From: Gemmatirosa kalamazoonensis
GTDB lineage: Bacteria > Gemmatimonadota > Gemmatimonadetes > Gemmatimonadales > Gemmatimonadaceae
Length of the DNA: 64,000 nucleotides
Reading direction: 5' to 3'
Assembly (NCBI RefSeq): GCF_000522985.1
Contig: NZ_CP007128.1
Location: 3,890,220 to 3,954,219, forward strand
This document shows, piece by piece, positions 54,556 to 64,000 of this stretch; positions within the stretch are counted from its first letter, which is position 1, and the number at the start of each line of letters is the position of its first letter. The position numbers and the translations under genes are program-made. Below the pieces are notes generated by a model, which made no database searches, was not told the DNA's origin, and saw only the letters and a list, made by a program, of their open reading frames with translations.

Positions 54556-54945
54556 TTAACGCTTCGAGAACTGGAAGCGCTTGCGGGCCTTCGGGCGGCC
54601 CGGCTTCTTGCGCTCGACCGCGCGGGCGTCGCGGGTGAGCAGGCCGAGCTCACGGAGCCGGCGACGATACGTCTCGTCCGACTTCACGAGCGCGCGGGCG
54701 ATCGCGAGGCGCAGCGCCCCGGCCTGGCCGGTGCTGCCGCCGCCGTCGATGTTCGCCTGCACGTCCCACTTACCGAGGTTGTCGGTCGAGCTGAACGGCA
54801 GCTGGATCGACGAGACGAGCGCCGGACGCGGGAAGTAGTCCCCGATCGTGCGCCCGTTGATCTCCCACTTGCCCGAGCCGGGCTTGAGGTAGACGCGGCA
54901 GACCGCCTCCTTGCGGCGGCCCACGGCGTGAAGCGTGTCGGCCAT
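54556..54945 (-). CDS. rpsI: Ribosomal protein S9
   Basis: S9 contacts the P-site tRNA through its C-terminal tail. The 129-residue product has AVGRRKEAVCRVYLKPG, GGGSTGQAGALRLAIARAL and the conserved C-terminus KKPGRPKARKRFQFSKR. It lies 3 bp downstream of rplM, the standard pair. Confidence 0.98.
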   Translation of the reverse strand: MADTLHAVGRRKEAVCRVYLKPGSGKWEINGRTIGDYFPRPALVSSIQLPFSSTDNLGKWDVQANIDGGGSTGQAGALRLAIARALVKSDETYRRRLRELGLLTRDARAVERKKPGRPKARKRFQFSKR

Positions 54946-54948
54946 GGG

Positions 54949-55401
54949 TTACTTCGCCTCGTTCTTGGAGATGGAGAGCGGCGTCGGCTGCTGCGCGACG
55001 TGCGGATGCTCGGCGCCGGCGTAGACGCGGAGCTTGCGGCGGATGGAGTTGCGGGCCAGCCCGTTCTTCGGGAGCATGCCGAAGACCGCCTTCTCGATCA
55101 CCTGCTCGGGGTGCTTCGCGAGCATGGACGCGAACGGAATCTTCCGGTCGTGGCCCATGTAGCCGGTGTGCTTGAAGTAGGTCTTCTGCTCGGCCTTGCG
55201 CCCCGTCACCCGGACCTTGCTGGCGTTGATCACGATGACGTGATCGCCGGTGTCGATGTGGGGCGTGAAGATCGGCTTGTGCTTGCCGCGGAGGACCTTG
55301 GCGACCTCCGAGGCGAGACGCCCGAGGACCATCCCCTCGGCGTCGACGACGAACCACTTCGGCTCGACGTCGGCGGGCGTCGCGGAATACGTTGCTCGCA
55401 T
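54949..55401 (-). CDS. rplM: Ribosomal protein L13
   Basis: L13 is an early 50S assembly protein. The 150-residue product has [45 protein letters not shown] and [19 protein letters not shown]. The start ATG follows a leader of about 90 nt from a strong promoter. It heads rplM-rpsI and probably the downstream rpsB operon in part. Confidence 0.98.
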   Translation of the reverse strand: MRATYSATPADVEPKWFVVDAEGMVLGRLASEVAKVLRGKHKPIFTPHIDTGDHVIVINASKVRVTGRKAEQKTYFKHTGYMGHDRKIPFASMLAKHPEQVIEKAVFGMLPKNGLARNSIRRKLRVYAGAEHPHVAQQPTPLSISKNEAK

Positions 55402-55494
55402 GTGGTGGGAACGAAACGAAGGTGCTGCGCCTCACCGGTGCGTCATGCAACCCGGGTCTCGGCCGCCCCGCAGGGCGTTGGTGCGCAGTCCTGA

Positions 55495-55523
55495 AGCTTA
55501 GGCAGCACCTAAGTCGTTGTCAA
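55495..55523 (-). promoter_or_regulatory. rplM promoter with internal palindrome
   Basis: A consensus -35 TTGACA (55518-55523), a 17-bp spacer and TAAGCT (55495-55500) form the best sigma70-type promoter in the window. A palindrome CTTAGG-N5-CCTAAG (55497-55513) covers most of the spacer and part of the -10 box, as an operator would. Confidence 0.75.
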
Positions 55524-55537
55524 CCAACGGGGAGCGG

Positions 55538-56038
55538 CTATCCGAGCTCCACCAGCACAGCCCCTTTCTCCACCGCCGTCCCGGGCTCGACACGGATGGC
55601 GGCGACGGTGCCGGCGGTCGTCGCGCGGAGCTCGTTCTCCATCTTCATGGCCTCCATCACCACGAGCCCCTGCCCCGCGTGCACCGCGTCGCCGACGGCG
55701 ACGTTGACGCGCACGACGAGACCGGGCATCGGCGCGACGAGCGGCGCCGGCCCGGCCGCGGCGGCCGACGCCGCGGAGAGGTCGCGGATCGCCCGCGTCC
55801 GCTCGTCGAGCGCCTCCACGGCGAACCGGCGGCAGTCGAGCGAGAGCGTGTACTTGCCGCGCCTGTCTCCGCGCCGCGCGATCAGACGGTAGACCCGATC
55901 GCCGAGCGTGAGCAGGCTCACCGGAGTACCCGGGATGTCGACGAGCCGGGCATGGAGCCGCTCCCCGTCGATCTCCACCTCGTCTCCGGTGACGTCCACC
56001 GTGCGGCGCTCGCCGTCGACCTCCACCACGTAGCGCAT
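55538..56038 (-). CDS. Biotin carboxyl carrier subunit of acyl-CoA carboxylase
   Basis: This 166-residue protein carries biotin between the carboxylase (57309-58841) and carboxyltransferase (58855-60402). The C-terminal biotinyl domain has the modification site MEAMKMENEL (Lys) and APMPGLVVRVNVAVGD. The N-terminal half is a beta-rich segment like the BT domain of propionyl-CoA carboxylase alpha chains. It is separate here instead of fused to the biotin carboxylase. The ATG overlaps the methyltransferase stop by one base. Confidence 0.9.
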   Translation of the reverse strand: MRYVVEVDGERRTVDVTGDEVEIDGERLHARLVDIPGTPVSLLTLGDRVYRLIARRGDRRGKYTLSLDCRRFAVEALDERTRAIRDLSAASAAAAGPAPLVAPMPGLVVRVNVAVGDAVHAGQGLVVMEAMKMENELRATTAGTVAAIRVEPGTAVEKGAVLVELG

Positions 56039-57312
56039 CAGCTACCTCTCGCGGGCCGCAGCTCGCACACGGTCTCCACGTGCGCCGTCTGCGGGAACAT
56101 GTCGTAGGGGGTGACCCGCTCCAGCGACCAAGACGGCAGTCGGGCGAGATCGCGGGCGAGGGTGGCGGGGTTGCAGCTCACGTAGAACAGCGCGCGCGGC
56201 CCGTCCGGCGCCGACGCGGCGTGCTCCAGCAGCTCCGGCACGCGCGAGTGGAGCCCGCCGCGCGGCGGGTTCACGATCACGACGTCGGCGGGGAGCGCGT
56301 CGCCGAGCCGGGCCTCGACCGTTCCTCCGAGGGCCACCGAGCCGTCCGGCAGGCGGCCGCGCGCGAACCGCACCGCCTCGTCGTCCACCTCGATGGCCGT
56401 CACGCGGACGCCGGCCGCCGCGAGCCGCAGCGCGGTGTCTCCGGCGCCGGCATAGCCGTCGATCGCCGACGTCGGCCCGTGCGACAGCACGGCGCGCACG
56501 AGATCGTCGCGCAGCCGCTCGGACACCGCCGGGTTCACCTGCACGAACGACGCGCCGGGAACGTCGTCGGCGCGCCGGTCGAGAAGCAGCAGCCGCCGCC
56601 CGCGCTCCGGCGTCCACCACAGCGCGACGACGCGGGTCACCGCGTCGAAGAACCGGCGCGCCCCGGGCCAGCGCGCCCCGCCCTCGAGCGCGAACGCGGC
56701 GCCCTCGTCGAGCAGCCGCACGGCGCCGCGCAGCTCGGCCGCGTCGTTAGGCAGATGCTCCGACGCCGCGAGAACCTCGCGCCACACGGCCACCACGCGC
56801 TCGTCGGTGATCGGGCAGTCGCGCAGCGCGAACACCAGACCGGGCGCGTCGAACGCGTGCAGGCCGGCGATCCACCGCCCACCGCGACGGCGCAGCGCGA
56901 GCGTGAGCTTGCGGCGATAGCGCCACGGCTCCCCCGCGCTCTGCACAGCGTCCACGTTCGCGTCCCGACGCGCGAGCCGCCGCAGCGCGTCGTCGACGAT
57001 GCGCCGCTTCGCGCCGCGCTGCGCGTCGAGCGACAGGTGCTGGATCTGGCACCCGCCGCAGCGGTCCTCGACATAGTGCGGGCACGGCGGCTCGACGCGC
57101 AGTGTGGACGGCGTGACGATCCGCTCGACGCGGGCGCGCGCGAGCCGCCCCTCCATCGACAGCCGCGCCCGCACGACGTCGCCGGGCGCGGTGCGCGGCG
57201 CGAACACCACCACGCCGCCCGCGCGCCCCACGCCGTCGCCGCCCGCCGCGATGGAGTCGATCGTGACCTCGACCGCGTCGGGCTGCTCGCGGGCGACGCG
57301 ACCGCCGCTCAC
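56038..57312 (-). CDS. TrmA/RlmD-family RNA m5U methyltransferase
   Basis: The 424-residue enzyme methylates uridine C5 in tRNA or rRNA. It has an N-terminal TRAM domain (about 10-75), an Fe-S cluster motif CPHYVEDRCGGCQ with a further Cys in RDCPI, the SAM region AIDGYAGAGDTALRLAAAG, VNPPRGGLHSR and the catalytic Cys in VSCNPATLARDLARL. Which uridine it modifies cannot be decided by eye. The start is a GTG overlapping the biotin carboxylase stop. It is an odd insertion between carboxylase subunits. Confidence 0.87.
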   Translation of the reverse strand: MSGGRVAREQPDAVEVTIDSIAAGGDGVGRAGGVVVFAPRTAPGDVVRARLSMEGRLARARVERIVTPSTLRVEPPCPHYVEDRCGGCQIQHLSLDAQRGAKRRIVDDALRRLARRDANVDAVQSAGEPWRYRRKLTLALRRRGGRWIAGLHAFDAPGLVFALRDCPITDERVVAVWREVLAASEHLPNDAAELRGAVRLLDEGAAFALEGGARWPGARRFFDAVTRVVALWWTPERGRRLLLLDRRADDVPGASFVQVNPAVSERLRDDLVRAVLSHGPTSAIDGYAGAGDTALRLAAAGVRVTAIEVDDEAVRFARGRLPDGSVALGGTVEARLGDALPADVVIVNPPRGGLHSRVPELLEHAASAPDGPRALFYVSCNPATLARDLARLPSWSLERVTPYDMFPQTAHVETVCELRPARGS

Positions 57313-58841
57313 TGCGACCGCAGCCCCTCGCGCCACGCGGCGCGTCGCCACGCATCGCCCTCGACGACGCGCGTCGTGCCGTTGGGCGCCGCGGATCCCG
57401 TCCGTCGCGTGCCGCGATCGCGCTCCGCGACGAGCGCCGCCGCGATCGCCGCGACGCGACGCTCCTCCCCGCTCGCCGGCGCGCTGACGATCTCCGGCAG
57501 GCGCTGCTCGAGCCACTGGATGGAGATGTCGCCGCGACGGAACTCGTCGTGCTCCATCACGCTCAGGTGGAAGTCGCGCGAGGTGTCGATCCCCTCGACG
57601 GTGAGCTCGCGCAGCGCGCGGTGCATGCGCTCGATCGCCTGCGCGCGGTCCCGCCCGTGCACGATGAGCTTCGCGAGCATCGGGTCGTAGAACAGCCCGA
57701 TCTCGCTTCCCGCCTCGATGCCGCCGTCCCACCGCACGCCGGGCCCGCTCGGCAGGTGCAGGTACGACACGCGTCCGGTCGATGGCAGGAAGCCATTCGA
57801 CGCGTCCTCGCTCGTGATGCGGCACTCGATCGCCCAGCCGCGCGGCACGATCTCCTCCTGCGCGAACGGCAGCCGCTCACCGGCCGCGATGCGCAGCTGC
57901 CACTGCACGAGGTCGATCCCCGTCACGAGCTCGGTCACGGGATGCTCGACCTGGATGCGCGTGTTCATCTCGAGGAAGTAGAACGCCCCCGAGCGGTCGA
58001 GCAGGAACTCGCACGTGCCCGCATTGACGTAGCCCGCCGCGCGCGCCGCCGCGACGGCCGCGGCGCCCATGCGCGCACGCAGCTCGGGATCCACCGCGAC
58101 GCTCGGCGCCTCCTCGATCATCTTCTGGTGCCGCCGCTGCACGGAGCACTCGCGCTCACCGAGATGAAGCATGGTGCCGTGCTGATCGCCGAGCACCTGG
58201 ATCTCCACGTGGCGTGGACCCTCGACGAACTTCTCGACGTAGACCGCGTCGTCGCCGAACGCGTTCTTCGCCTCGCGCTGCGCGGCGGCGAGCGACGGCG
58301 CCATCTCGGCGGGCTCGCGCACGACGCGCATTCCCTTCCCGCCGCCGCCGGCGGCGGCCTTCAGCAGCACGGGATAGCCGAACGTCTCGGCGGTCGCGAT
58401 GGCCTCGGCGGCGTCGCGCAGCGGCTCGGTCGTCCCCGGCACCACCGGCGTGCCGGCCTTGATCGCGAGCTGTCGCGCGGCCGTCTTGCTGCCCATCGCC
58501 TCGATCGCCTCGGCGGGCGGGCCGACGAACACGAGGCCCGCGTCGCGCACGGCGCGCGCGAACCACGCGCGCTCGGAGAGGAAGCCGTAGCCTGGATGCA
58601 CGGCCTCGGCGCCGACGCGTTTCGCCGCCTCCACGATGCGCCCGCCCTGCAGGTAGCTCTCGCTCGACGGCGACGGGCCGATGTGCACCGCCTCGTCGGC
58701 CTCGCGCACGTGCGGCGCCTGCGCGTCGGCGTCGCTGTACACGGCGACCGAGCGCACGCCGAGCTCCTGACAGGCGCGCACCACGCGCAGCGCGATCTCG
58801 CCGCGGTTGGCGACGAGCACCTTGCCGAACGGGGCGCTCAT
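57309..58841 (-). CDS. Biotin carboxylase subunit of acyl-CoA carboxylase
   Basis: The 510-residue ATP-grasp enzyme carboxylates biotin. KVLVANRGEIALRVVRACQ, HPGYGFLSER, the ATP loop KAAAGGGGKGMR, ECSVQRRHQKMIEEAPS and FLEMNTRIQVEHPVTE are complete. The last 55 residues (Ala/Arg-rich) extend beyond the AccC core of about 450, as a linker remnant of alpha chains that elsewhere carry the biotin domain. With the neighbours it forms a propionyl/acetyl-CoA-type carboxylase. accC is possible as a name, but the dedicated context argues for the acyl-CoA complex. Confidence 0.93.
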   Translation of the reverse strand: MSAPFGKVLVANRGEIALRVVRACQELGVRSVAVYSDADAQAPHVREADEAVHIGPSPSSESYLQGGRIVEAAKRVGAEAVHPGYGFLSERAWFARAVRDAGLVFVGPPAEAIEAMGSKTAARQLAIKAGTPVVPGTTEPLRDAAEAIATAETFGYPVLLKAAAGGGGKGMRVVREPAEMAPSLAAAQREAKNAFGDDAVYVEKFVEGPRHVEIQVLGDQHGTMLHLGERECSVQRRHQKMIEEAPSVAVDPELRARMGAAAVAAARAAGYVNAGTCEFLLDRSGAFYFLEMNTRIQVEHPVTELVTGIDLVQWQLRIAAGERLPFAQEEIVPRGWAIECRITSEDASNGFLPSTGRVSYLHLPSGPGVRWDGGIEAGSEIGLFYDPMLAKLIVHGRDRAQAIERMHRALRELTVEGIDTSRDFHLSVMEHDEFRRGDISIQWLEQRLPEIVSAPASGEERRVAAIAAALVAERDRGTRRTGSAAPNGTTRVVEGDAWRRAAWREGLRSQ

Positions 58842-58854
58842 TCGGGTGTGTGCC

Positions 58855-60402
<1,548 letters not shown>

Positions 60403-60410
60403 AGGCGCGG

Positions 60411-60440
60411 AAGGTAGCCGGGCCGCGGGGGCGGAGCCAA
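60411..60440 (-). promoter_or_regulatory. Acyl-CoA carboxylase promoter (leaderless)
   Basis: TTGGCT (60435-60440), an 18-bp spacer and TACCTT (60411-60416) lie on the minus strand. The start codon begins 8 bp downstream of the -10 box. Confidence 0.5.
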
Positions 60441-60465
60441 GCCGCGCGACGGGCCCGACGCCCGG

Positions 60466-60492
60466 TTGACGCCGACGGTCCGGCGATAGATT
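60466..60492 (+). promoter_or_regulatory. Pentapeptide-protein promoter (leaderless)
   Basis: TTGACG (60466-60471), a short 15-bp spacer and TAGATT (60487-60492) end 7 bp before the ATG at 60500. It is divergent from the carboxylase promoter. Confidence 0.5.
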
Positions 60493-60499
60493 GGGCGCC

Positions 60500-61282
60500 A
60501 TGCCACTCCGGTCCCGCTCGCATCGTCGCGCGCTGCTCGCCCTCTCGACGGGCGTCGCGCTGGCCGTCGTACGACGCGCGCTCGGTCAGAGCCCGACGCC
60601 GGCCGGCGCGTCGTCGTGGACCGATTGGCTCCAGAACTTCTCCAACGCCGGGCAGCTGCTGCAGACCGCGGCGTTCCTGTTCAGCGCCTACCAGTTCTGG
60701 GCGAATCGCAACGAACGGCGCGCGGCGGACGAGGCGTCGGCGGTGCAGGCGAAGAAGGACTCGAACTACCAGGCGTGGCAGGTCATCAACAGCGCGCAGG
60801 GCAAGGGCGGCAGCGGCGGCCGCCCCGACGCGCTGCGGGACCTGAACCGCAACGGGATCTCGCTCGCCGGCGTGAACCTCGACGGCGCGTGGCTCGAGCA
60901 GGTCGACCTGCGCGGCGCGATGCTGCCGATGGCGTCGTTCGAGAACGCGAACCTGCACGGCGCGCAGCTGCAGAACGCGACGCTGACCGGCGCGAACTTC
61001 CGCGGCGCGTCGCTCGTCACGGCGTCGCTCAGCGGCGCGTCGCTGCAGGGCGCGGACTTCACCGGTGCGCGGCTGTCGGCGGCGGATCTCTCCGACGCGG
61101 ACCTGTACAACGCGAAGGGGCTGCGCGAGTGCACGCTCTCGTACACGAACATCGAGGGCGTGCGTCGCGGGCCATCGGGATTCCGCGAGTGGGCGCTCGA
61201 GCAGGGCGCGGTGAACCAGGCGACGGAGCAGACGGAGATCCCGAGCGACCACAGTCACTCCACCGTGTTCCGGCGGCTGTGA
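60500..61282 (+). CDS. Membrane-anchored pentapeptide-repeat protein
   Basis: The 260-residue protein has an N-terminal hydrophobic segment (about 11-25) that could be a signal or anchor, and a second hydrophobic patch near 50-66. A charged linker follows. At least 16 pentapeptide repeats of the A(D/N)LxX type (about 117-205) should fold as a right-handed beta-helix. Examples are [18 protein letters not shown] and ADFTGARL. Some pentapeptide proteins mimic DNA and protect gyrase, but most have unknown roles, and the membrane segment here argues against the Qnr type. The gene is monocistronic. The ATG (60500) is preferred over a TTG at 60491 because of the promoter position. Confidence 0.75.
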   Translation: MPLRSRSHRRALLALSTGVALAVVRRALGQSPTPAGASSWTDWLQNFSNAGQLLQTAAFLFSAYQFWANRNERRAADEASAVQAKKDSNYQAWQVINSAQGKGGSGGRPDALRDLNRNGISLAGVNLDGAWLEQVDLRGAMLPMASFENANLHGAQLQNATLTGANFRGASLVTASLSGASLQGADFTGARLSAADLSDADLYNAKGLRECTLSYTNIEGVRRGPSGFREWALEQGAVNQATEQTEIPSDHSHSTVFRRL

Positions 61283-61293
61283 CCTGAAGCATC

Positions 61294-61369
61294 GAACCGC
61301 AGAGGACGCAGAGGGACGCAGAGGGATTCAAGTGCAGTCCTCTGCGTCCCTCCGCGTCCTCTGCGGTTC
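61294..61369. repeat. Long imperfect inverted repeat, CGCAGAGG type
   Basis: Two 31-bp arms (61294-61324 and 61339-61369) match with one mismatch and flank a 14-nt centre. Each arm contains repeated GGACGCAGAG/CTCTGCGTCC units. It lies between the convergent ends of the pentapeptide gene and rpsA. Similar ...CTCTGCGTCCTCTGCGG... elements are scattered in many soil bacterial genomes (from memory, not checked). It may act as a terminator or be a small mobile palindrome. Confidence 0.75.
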
Positions 61370-61375
61370 AAACGA

Positions 61376-61408
61376 CGAAGGCCCCAGTCATGTCGACCGG
61401 GGCCTTCG
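61376..61408 (-). terminator. Terminator hairpin after rpsA
   Basis: A 10-bp perfect stem (CGAAGGCCCC at 61376-61385, GGGGCCTTCG at 61399-61408) with a 13-nt loop lies 24 bp downstream of the rpsA stop on the minus strand. A short TTT follows after TCG. Confidence 0.6.
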
Positions 61409-61431
61409 CGCCTAACGGGATCCGAGCGGGC

Positions 61432-63243
61432 TCAGATGCCCGGCTCGCCCTCGCTGGAGTGCACCGTCGACGGCGTCTCGGGCCGCGGCGGCTGCTCCTC
61501 GGGGATGTTCGTCACCGCGAGCACGATCCGGCGGTGGATCGGATCCACCTCGAGGACGCGGAGGTCGAGGAGCATGCCCTCGTACGCCACGTCGGCCGGG
61601 TTCTGGACGATCTTGCCCGTGATGTTGAGCTGCGACAGCGGCACGAAGCCCTCGATGTCGTTGCCGACGTCGACGACCACGCCCTTGTCCATCAGGCGCA
61701 CGATCGGGCGGTTCTGCAGCTCGGTGCCGACCGGGTAGGTCTCACCGATGCGGAGCCATGGATCCTCCTCGGCCTGCTTGAGGCCGAGCGAGATGCGCTT
61801 GTTGTCGCTGTCGATGTTGAGGATCACGACGTCGACCGTGTCGCCCTTCTTCACGACCTCCGACGGATGCTGGACGCGCTTCGTCCAGCTCATGTCGGAG
61901 ATGTGAATGAGGCCGTCGATGCCGGGCTCGATCTCGACGAACGCGCCGAAGCTCGTGAGGTTGCGGACCTTGCCGGTGATGCGCGTACCCACCGGGTACT
62001 TGAGCGGCAGCACCGTCCACGGATCCGTCTCCGTCTGCTTCATGCCGAGGGAGATCTTCTCCTCCTCCGGATCGACCTTCAGCACCACCGCCTCGATCGT
62101 CTCGCCGATGGAGACGAGCTTCGACGGGTGCCTAACGTTCCGCGTCCACGACATCTCGGAGATGTGGACGAGGCCCTCGATCCCGGGCTCCAGCTCGATG
62201 AACGCGCCGTAGTTCGTGATCGAGACGACCTTGCCCTGCACCCGCGTGCCGACGGGATACTTCTGGACCACGTCCTTCCACGGGTACGCCTGGAGCTGCT
62301 TGAGGCCGAGCGAGATGCGCTCGCGCTCCCAGTCGATGTCCAGGACCTTCACCTCGAGCTCCTGCCCGATCTGGACCATCTCGCTGGGGTGCGAGATGCG
62401 CCCCCACGACATGTCCGTGATGTGGAGCAGGCCGTCGACGCCGCCGAGGTCGATGAAGGCGCCGAAGTCCGTGATGTTCTTCACCACGCCCTTCCGCACC
62501 TGATCCTTCTCGAGCTCCTTCATCAGCTTCTCGCGCTTGCCGGCGCGCTCCTGCTCGAGGATCACTCGGCGGGAGACGACGATGTTGCGGCGGCGCTTGT
62601 TCAGCTTGATGATCTTGAACTCGTAGCGCTGGCCGAGCAGCTCGTCGATGTTCGGCACGCGGCGGAGCGCGATCTGCGAGCCCGGGAGGAACGCGTCGAC
62701 GCCCATGAGGTCGACGACCACGCCGCCCTTGATCTTCTTGACGAGCGTGCCCTCGACGGGCTGGTCGTTCTCGTAGGCGAGACGGATGCGCTCCCAGACG
62801 CGCATGAAGTCCGCCTTCTTCTTCGAGAGGACGACGGAGCCTTCCTGGTCCTCGAGGTGCTCCAGGAGAACCTCGACCTCGTCGCCAGGCTTGAGGTCGG
62901 GCATGTCCTTGAACTCCTCGAGCGGCACGGTCCCCTCGGACTTGAAGCCGATGTCGAGGACGACCATGTTCTCGCGGATCTCGAGGACCTTGGACTTCAC
63001 GATCTCCCCCTCCTCGATGGAGGCGAGGGTACCGTTGTACATGTCCATCATCGCCTCGAACTCGTCCGACGAGTACTCGTCCTCGTCGTAGAGCTCGGGG
63101 CGGCGGTTCGCGAGGGGACGCAGAACGCTCTTCTGCTTGTCGCGCTTCTGGCGCTCGGTCAGCGCCGTCGGGGTGGTCGACGCGTCGAAGTCAGCGTCGA
63201 GCGTGGGGTTCTCGAGCTCGGCCATACCGGAGGGGGTCTCCAT
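61432..63243 (-). CDS. rpsA: Ribosomal protein S1
   Basis: S1 unfolds and recruits mRNA to the 30S subunit. The 603-residue product has an acidic N-terminal extension of about 75 residues and six S1 domains (starting near 78, 163, 249, 334, 421 and 505). The last four carry the clear GxVxxITxFGAFI(D/E)L and VHISEMSW-type motifs. The first two are the divergent ribosome-binding pair. The family usually has 550-590 residues. An ATG at 63225 is an alternative start. It follows cmk as in many bacteria but has its own strong promoter. A GTTAGGC motif copy lies at 62130-62136. Confidence 0.97.
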   Translation of the reverse strand: METPSGMAELENPTLDADFDASTTPTALTERQKRDKQKSVLRPLANRRPELYDEDEYSSDEFEAMMDMYNGTLASIEEGEIVKSKVLEIRENMVVLDIGFKSEGTVPLEEFKDMPDLKPGDEVEVLLEHLEDQEGSVVLSKKKADFMRVWERIRLAYENDQPVEGTLVKKIKGGVVVDLMGVDAFLPGSQIALRRVPNIDELLGQRYEFKIIKLNKRRRNIVVSRRVILEQERAGKREKLMKELEKDQVRKGVVKNITDFGAFIDLGGVDGLLHITDMSWGRISHPSEMVQIGQELEVKVLDIDWERERISLGLKQLQAYPWKDVVQKYPVGTRVQGKVVSITNYGAFIELEPGIEGLVHISEMSWTRNVRHPSKLVSIGETIEAVVLKVDPEEEKISLGMKQTETDPWTVLPLKYPVGTRITGKVRNLTSFGAFVEIEPGIDGLIHISDMSWTKRVQHPSEVVKKGDTVDVVILNIDSDNKRISLGLKQAEEDPWLRIGETYPVGTELQNRPIVRLMDKGVVVDVGNDIEGFVPLSQLNITGKIVQNPADVAYEGMLLDLRVLEVDPIHRRIVLAVTNIPEEQPPRPETPSTVHSSEGEPGI

Positions 63244-63299
63244 GATCGCGGAGTTTAGGCTCGCCGCGCCGAGTCATGGGGTGGTGGATCACACGACAG

Positions 63300-63375
63300 G
63301 CCCCGGCAGCCGGATGCCGCCTGGGGCGAGCGAGTGCGAACCCACCAGTTTAGACAGGTAAGTCGCGAGAGTCAA
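63300..63375 (-). promoter_or_regulatory. rpsA promoter and leader hairpin
   Basis: TTGACT (63370-63375), a 17-bp spacer and TAAACT (63347-63352) form a strong promoter on the minus strand. The leader of about 95 nt contains a GC-rich hairpin (63300-63327, GCCCC/GGGGC outer stem with an inner near-perfect stem). S1 represses its own translation in E. coli; a similar role here is inference. Confidence 0.7.
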
Positions 63376-63412
63376 CCGGCGCCGCACACCGAAGTTGCGC
63401 CGCCATCGCGAG

Positions 63413-64000
63413 TTACGCGCTCTCTCCCGAGCCCCCGACTCGTGCCTCGCCGGCGTCCGCCGCGTCCGACGCCAGCACCCGCGACCGCGCCCGCGCCAGC
63501 GCCACGATGCGGTCCACCTGCTCCGCCTGCGTGAGGAACGTCGTGTCGATCAACACGGCGTCGCGCGCCTGCACCGTCTGGGTCGCGTCCTTGGAGTCGC
63601 GCAGGACGAGGTGCTCGGTCTCCTCCGCGATCTCGTCCTCCTGCGGGTGCCGGCCGAGCCGCTGGATGAGCCGACGGCGGGCCCGCTCCCACGGGTCGGC
63701 GACGAGGAAGATCTTCAGCGGCGCTTCCGGGAAGACGACGGTCCCGATGTCGCGGCCGTCGACCACGACGTCGTGAGAGCCCCCCGCCGCCCGGACGCGC
63801 TCGTTCACCCACGTCCGCACCGACCCGAGCTGCGCGACTCGCGAGACGTTGCGCGTGACGTCCGTGCCGCGGATCGCCTCCCCGACCGCCGCCCCGTCGA
63901 CGAGCGGCTCGAACCCGGCCGCGGTCGGCGACAGCGCCACGCGCTCGGCGAGCGCTCGCACCGCCTCCTCCCGCCAGCCGGCGGGGTCGCCGGCCTCGCT
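63413..64000 (-). CDS. cmk: Cytidylate kinase (partial)
   Basis: Cmk phosphorylates CMP and dCMP. About 195 C-terminal residues are visible. The P-loop end lies beyond the right edge. VVVDGRDIGTVVFPEAPLKIFL (CMP-binding), the Arg-rich lid segment ERARRRLIQRLGR and the VLIDTTFLTQAEQVDRIV tail are characteristic. The frame stays open to the edge. It ends 170 bp upstream of rpsA in the standard cmk-rpsA order. Confidence 0.93.
   Translation of the reverse strand, partial: SEAGDPAGWREEAVRALAERVALSPTAAGFEPLVDGAAVGEAIRGTDVTRNVSRVAQLGSVRTWVNERVRAAGGSHDVVVDGRDIGTVVFPEAPLKIFLVADPWERARRRLIQRLGRHPQEDEIAEETEHLVLRDSKDATQTVQARDAVLIDTTFLTQAEQVDRIVALARARSRVLASDAADAGEARVGGSGESA

Noticed and set aside
63250-63262. 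TTTAGGC near the rpsA start as a motif copy
   Set aside because: The first base differs from GTTAGGC, so it was not counted.

Overview
This 64 kb window is a gene-dense, very GC-rich bacterial chromosome segment. Most of it is core metabolism and housekeeping genes in long, tightly packed operons. I see no rRNA, tRNA, CRISPR array, insertion sequence or prophage. The extreme GC content, a PEP-CTERM protein, a eukaryote-like ProRS and PurB, a PurSQL system and the overall gene order suggest a soil-type Gemmatimonadota bacterium such as Gemmatirosa or Gemmatimonas. That assignment is inferred from general resemblance and was not tested by a search.

Layout. (1) 1-5017: trpC-F-B-A (minus strand, trpA cut by the window edge), divergent lexA with a candidate SOS operator pair, then trpD behind a GAF/coiled-coil gene. 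(2) 6456-21194: a 13-gene plus-strand run: truA, a transaldolase-fold protein lacking its catalytic residues, a frameshifted HtrA-like protease, purB, purC, psd, pssA, purS, purQ, a Zn-ribbon protein, purL, purF and ppdK. This joins de novo purine synthesis to phosphatidylethanolamine synthesis. (3) 21353-24841: a secreted PEP-CTERM protein, tmRNA, larB and dusB. (4) 24842-33667: a PtsN-like EIIA gene on the plus strand, then a minus-strand run accD-folC-hisS-proS-lysA-phosphodiesterase-guaA. (5) 33715-39532: the rod-shape operon mreB-mreC-mreD-mrdA-rodA. (6) 39873-44959: rpsO-pnp-M16 peptidase-ald. (7) 45094-47167: a Ser/Thr kinase and a small lipoprotein. (8) 47178-55401: rplM-rpsI-rpsB-tsf-pyrH-frr-uppS-cdsA-dxr-rseP in the classic order. 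(9) 55538-60402: a three-subunit biotin-dependent acyl-CoA carboxylase with an RNA m5U methyltransferase gene inserted. (10) 60500-64000: a pentapeptide-repeat protein, then rpsA and partial cmk.

Operon genes are commonly joined by 1-4 bp stop/start overlaps (ATGA, GTGA and once probably CTGA), so translational coupling looks like the rule. Promoters can be read by eye as TTGnnn, about 17 bp, then TAnnnT. In at least five genes the -10 box lies only 5-8 bp before the start codon, which implies leaderless mRNAs.

The most unusual genome-scale signal is a dispersed heptamer, GTTAGGC/GCCTAAC. It occurs at least 28 times and 26 copies extend to the octamer CGTTAGGC. It lies mostly inside genes in all three reading frames, and where it is read as Leu-Gly it uses the TTA codon. 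I did not find a clearly new multi-gene defence or biosynthetic system.
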